Source: Flavicella sp.
Lineage (GTDB): Bacteria; Bacteroidota; Bacteroidia; Flavobacteriales; Flavobacteriaceae
Direction of reading: 5' to 3'
DNA: 38,321 nt
NCBI RefSeq assembly: GCF_029238425.1
Contig: NZ_JAQWGB010000015.1
Span: 1-38,321 of the forward strand
The notes below the pieces were generated by a model. The model saw nothing but the letters and a program-made list of their open reading frames with translations. It ran no database searches and was not told where the DNA came from. Of this stretch, positions 35,360 to 38,321 are shown in pieces (position 1 is the stretch's first letter; the number at the start of each line of letters is the position of its first letter). Position numbers and translations under genes: made by a program.

Positions 35360-36871
35360 ATGAAGAATTACAAATTTTTAGTAGTGGTTTTCCTTGTGTT
35401 TATAGAGGTAATAAATGCACAAAAGAAACCGAATGTATTGTTTGTTGCTATTGATGACATAAATGATTGGATCGGACCGTTGGGTGGAAATCCTCAGGCA
35501 GTAACTCCAAATATGGATAAATTTTACAAAGAGGGAGCGATGGTTTTTAAAAATGCTGTGTGTGCTGCGCCTATTTGTGGACCCTCTAGATCAGCAATTT
35601 TATCTGGGTTTTTGCCAAGTGCAAGTGGGGTGTATGGAAATGCCCATGATATGTTGTATTCTGAAGTGGTACAAAGGAACGCAACCTTACCAGAATACTT
35701 TTCTAAAAATGGTTACCACACCTTATCTAATGGGAAAATATTTCATAAACATGGCACAAAAAATGGAAAAACCGATTTTGGATCTTGGGCTTATGATGAA
35801 TTTGCAAGAGGTAGAAGGTATAATAATGACAAAGCAAATAGTAAATACCTTACTTCTTCAAAAGCTGGAATTATTTCTGGTAAAAAGAGCCCAGAATTTA
35901 TTTCAAAGAAAAGTAAATTAAGTTGGGGATCAACAGTAGATACCTTTGAAGAAACAGTAGATTATGCCGTTGCAGATTGGGCAACGAAACAACTTGAAAG
36001 AGAATTTGATAAACCATTTTTTATGTCGGTTGGTTTTATAAAACCGCATTTGCCATGGTTTGTTCCACAAGAATTTTTTGATATGTATGATATCAATAAA
36101 GTAATTGCTCCTGAGATAGATGAAACGGATTTGTTGGATATCAAAACACCAAAGGGGAAACAGGCCTTTTATGCAACTGGAGAATACAAGTGGGTAAAAA
36201 AACATGGTTTGGAAAAGGAGGCTACAAGAGCTTATTTGGCAAGTATTTCTTTTGCAGATAGATGCTTAGGCTTGGTTATGGATGCTCTTGAGAAAAGTGG
36301 TCATGCAAAGAATACCATCGTTGTTATTTGGGGAGATCATGGATGGCATTTAGGCGAGAAGGAAAGATATCTTAAAAGTACCTTATGGTCTGAGGTAATC
36401 CATACACCTTTATTGGTCAGATTACCAGGCATGAAGAAAGGTCAGTTAGCGACTCAACCTGTATCTTTATTAGATTTATATCCTACTTTGGTAAGCTTAT
36501 GTGATTTGCCTGCTAAAAAGAATATTGAAGGTCATGATTTTTCAGGGATATTGAAAAATAAAAAATCAAAATGGAAGCACCCTGGAATTACAATTTCTGC
36601 AACGGGGACTTCTGTATTGACAGAAGAATTACACTATATCGGTTATCTAAATGGTACTCAAGAATTATATGATGTAAAAGCTGATCCATTGGAGAAAAAG
36701 AATTTAATAGAGGATAAAAGATATAAGCAAGAAATTGAACAATTAAAGTCTTATGTACCTGTAACTAGAAAAAAGGCGAGCAAAGAGCATTATGGGAAAG
36801 TCAAAAACTATGTAGATGCTGATCAAGATGAAACCATTAAACAACACAGAAAATTATATGAATTACAATAG
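35360..36871 (+). CDS. S1 sulfatase, iduronate-2-sulfatase-like (S1_7 type), second copy
   Basis: A sulfatase of 503 aa with a Sec signal (1-20). 'DDINDWIGPLGGNPQA' (32-47), the maturation motif C73-G-P-S-R77, 'GFIKPHLPW' and 'WGDHGWHLGEK' are hallmarks of the same branch as the sulfatase at 3927-5540. The two copies differ: this one has the DINDWIGPLGG form and an extra Lys/Ser-rich segment around residues 150-185, so they probably act on different sulfate positions or chain contexts. It is periplasmic. It is third in the last operon, 22 bp after the GH2 gene and 20 bp before the partial sulfatase. Confidence 0.9.
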   Translation: MKNYKFLVVVFLVFIEVINAQKKPNVLFVAIDDINDWIGPLGGNPQAVTPNMDKFYKEGAMVFKNAVCAAPICGPSRSAILSGFLPSASGVYGNAHDMLYSEVVQRNATLPEYFSKNGYHTLSNGKIFHKHGTKNGKTDFGSWAYDEFARGRRYNNDKANSKYLTSSKAGIISGKKSPEFISKKSKLSWGSTVDTFEETVDYAVADWATKQLEREFDKPFFMSVGFIKPHLPWFVPQEFFDMYDINKVIAPEIDETDLLDIKTPKGKQAFYATGEYKWVKKHGLEKEATRAYLASISFADRCLGLVMDALEKSGHAKNTIVVIWGDHGWHLGEKERYLKSTLWSEVIHTPLLVRLPGMKKGQLATQPVSLLDLYPTLVSLCDLPAKKNIEGHDFSGILKNKKSKWKHPGITISATGTSVLTEELHYIGYLNGTQELYDVKADPLEKKNLIEDKRYKQEIEQLKSYVPVTRKKASKEHYGKVKNYVDADQDETIKQHRKLYELQ

Positions 36872-36891
36872 TCTATAAAAAATATATAATA

Positions 36892-38321
36892 ATGAAAAAT
36901 AGAGTAACGCAATTAAATTTATTGATAATGATTCTGCTCCTAGCAATAGGAACGAGTTGTTCGCCGACTTCAAAATCTAAAAAAGAAACCGTAAACAAAC
37001 CAAATATCTTATGGATCATTGCCGAAGATTTATCTCCGTTTATGGGGTGTTACGGAGATTCTATAAACGCGGGTCATACACCAGTAATTGATCAATTGGC
37101 AAGTGAAGGGGTTTTGTTTAAAAGAGCCTATGCCACGGCTCCAGTTTGTTCTGCAAGTAGGTCTGCTATGATTACTGGAATGATGCAAACAACTACTGGT
37201 ACTCACAATCATAGATCTAGTAGGTATACAAATGGAGAAGTGGTTCCAGAGGAATTGAGAATTAGATTGCCAAAGGGATTGAAAACGATTCCGGAGTTAA
37301 TGAAAGAAGCAGGATACTTTACATTTAATAGTGGTAAGGACGATTATAATTTTCACTATGATAGAAGAGCTTTGTATGATACAGGAACCAAGGCAGAATA
37401 TGTTGCCGGTATGAATGGATGGCAAGGAAATTTTGCCGTAGATTATATGTCATACAAAGTTGGTAATTGGTCTGATAGAAAGGATAAAAATCAGCCTTGG
37501 TTTGGTCAAATGCAATTGATGGGAGGAAAAAAAGATTCAAAGTACGTAAGAGGAGGAGAAAAATTGGCAACGAATGATGTTCCTTTGCCTCCTTATTTCC
37601 CAAATATAGAGTCGCAACGAAAAGCATGGACTGATCATTATAATGCCAATCGAGGGTCTGATGTGAAAGTAGAAGAATTATTGGCTCAATTAAAAGCTGA
37701 TGGTGAATTGGAAAATACAATTATATTTTTCTTTTCTGATCATGGAAGTAATACTTCTTTAAGACACAAACAATTTTGTTATGAAGGTGGAATGCAAGTT
37801 CCATTAATGATCAAGGGGGATATACCTAGTTTAAAAGCCGGTGAGGTTAGAAATGATTTGGTTTCTTTGTTAGATGTTTCTGCCACCACATTAGCCATGG
37901 GAGGTGCAGAAATGCCAGCATATTTAGATGGTCGTGATTTGTTTGCAAAGGATTTAAAGGAGGAATATTATATTATTGGAGCAAGAGATCGTTGTGATTA
38001 TACAATTGATAGAATCCGTACAGTGGTTTCAAAAGATTTTAGATACATCAAAAATTATTTTCCAGAAAGACCTATGATGCAAGCGGGTTATCGTGATAAA
38101 AAGCTTATCGTAAAAGATTTAAAAAAGTTACATAAGGAAGGAAAACTGACACCCTATCAAGATGCTCATTGGTTTGGAGTAAAGCCGGTAGAGGAATTGT
38201 ATGATTTGAAAAATGATGTGCACCAAATGAATAATCTGGCTTTAGATCCAACTTATTCTAAGATATTGGAGGAACATAGAACCGTATTGAGTCAATGGGA
38301 AGAAAAGACAGATGATCAAGG
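36892..38321 (+). CDS. Partial S1 sulfatase, lipoprotein, S1_8 type, CSASR motif (cut by window end)
   Basis: The frame is open from ATG 36892 to the last base, 476 codons, with no stop reached. A lipoprotein signal with lipobox GTSC (Cys23) precedes 'WIIAEDLSPFMGCYGD' (41-56), which has the Glu-Asp metal pair of the S1_8 branch. The maturation motif is C86-S-A-S-R90, Ala replacing Pro; this variant is accepted in known sulfatase motifs. 'TGTHNHRSS', 'FFSDHGSNTS' and 'EELYDLKNDV' follow. The last motif normally lies near the C-terminus, so little of the protein should be missing. It is related to the sulfatase at 22622-24097 but is membrane-anchored and has a different maturation motif. Confidence 0.88.
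   Translation, partial: MKNRVTQLNLLIMILLLAIGTSCSPTSKSKKETVNKPNILWIIAEDLSPFMGCYGDSINAGHTPVIDQLASEGVLFKRAYATAPVCSASRSAMITGMMQTTTGTHNHRSSRYTNGEVVPEELRIRLPKGLKTIPELMKEAGYFTFNSGKDDYNFHYDRRALYDTGTKAEYVAGMNGWQGNFAVDYMSYKVGNWSDRKDKNQPWFGQMQLMGGKKDSKYVRGGEKLATNDVPLPPYFPNIESQRKAWTDHYNANRGSDVKVEELLAQLKADGELENTIIFFFSDHGSNTSLRHKQFCYEGGMQVPLMIKGDIPSLKAGEVRNDLVSLLDVSATTLAMGGAEMPAYLDGRDLFAKDLKEEYYIIGARDRCDYTIDRIRTVVSKDFRYIKNYFPERPMMQAGYRDKKLIVKDLKKLHKEGKLTPYQDAHWFGVKPVEELYDLKNDVHQMNNLALDPTYSKILEEHRTVLSQWEEKTDDQ

Noticed and set aside
35553-35921. 122-aa open frame on the + strand inside a sulfatase
   Set aside because: It is a shadow of the S1_7-type sulfatase in another frame; its composition is not protein-like.
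37325-37720. 131-aa open frame on the - strand near the window end
   Set aside because: It is antisense to the partial S1_8-type sulfatase, whose + frame is open with full motifs.
1-38321. Agar, ulvan or fucoidan as the substrate
   Set aside because: No GH117, GH50, GH86, ulvan lyase, GH29, GH95, GH107 or GH141 type gene is visible; GH127 plus the anhydrosugar-type cassette favours carrageenan. Genes outside the window could change this.

Overview
The window is a 38.3-kb stretch of AT-rich DNA in which every convincing gene lies on the + strand. It looks like part of a large polysaccharide utilisation locus (PUL) of a marine member of the Bacteroidota, most likely a flavobacterium. The evidence is a SusC/SusD pair, many Sec or lipoprotein signal peptides, a type IX secretion (T9SS) C-terminal sorting tail on one enzyme, Bacteroidota-style leaders without obvious Shine-Dalgarno sequences, and low GC. 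I see no tRNA, rRNA, CRISPR, insertion sequence or phage gene, and no transcriptional regulator.

Layout. (1) 1-369 is the end of a GH127/DUF1680 glycoside hydrolase, closed by a terminator. (2) 511-5540 holds an S1 sulfatase lipoprotein, a Tat-exported FAD-dependent oxidoreductase and a second sulfatase. (3) 5910-13024 holds SusC, SusD, a surface glycan-binding lipoprotein and a 148-aa lipoprotein. (4) 13321-17734 is a cytoplasmic catabolic cassette: an enolase-superfamily cycloisomerase/dehydratase, an aldehyde dehydrogenase, an HpcH/HpaI aldolase and a RhaT-type permease. (5) 17890-19659 is a lone sulfatase with a T9SS tail. (6) 19858-24097 holds three sulfatases. (7) 24281-31134 holds two GH2 enzymes and a short CstA-type transporter. 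(8) 31301 to the window end holds a sulfatase, a third GH2 and two more sulfatases, the last cut by the window edge. Strong intrinsic terminators end blocks 1, 2, 3, 4, 5, 6 and 7.

How it may work. Nine S1 sulfatases, a GH127-type enzyme and three GH2 beta-galactosidase-like enzymes point to a heavily sulfated galactan. The pairing of an aldehyde dehydrogenase with an enolase-superfamily enzyme, without a sugar dehydrogenase/lactonase pair, fits a sugar that presents a free aldehyde, as 3,6-anhydro-D-galactose does. GH127 members are known to remove 3,6-anhydro-D-galactose from carrageenan oligosaccharides. I therefore infer a carrageenan-type substrate (about 0.7). SusC/D and the lipoproteins would capture oligosaccharides, sulfatases and GH127/GH2 would strip them, RhaT would import a released monosaccharide, and the cassette would turn it into pyruvate plus an aldehyde. 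No endo-carrageenase (GH16, GH82, GH150, GH167) is present, so polymer cleavage must be encoded elsewhere.

The least explained parts are the Tat-exported FAD lipoprotein between two sulfatases, the kinase-free aldolase cassette, the short CstA transporter in a GH2 operon, and the 148-aa lipoprotein.
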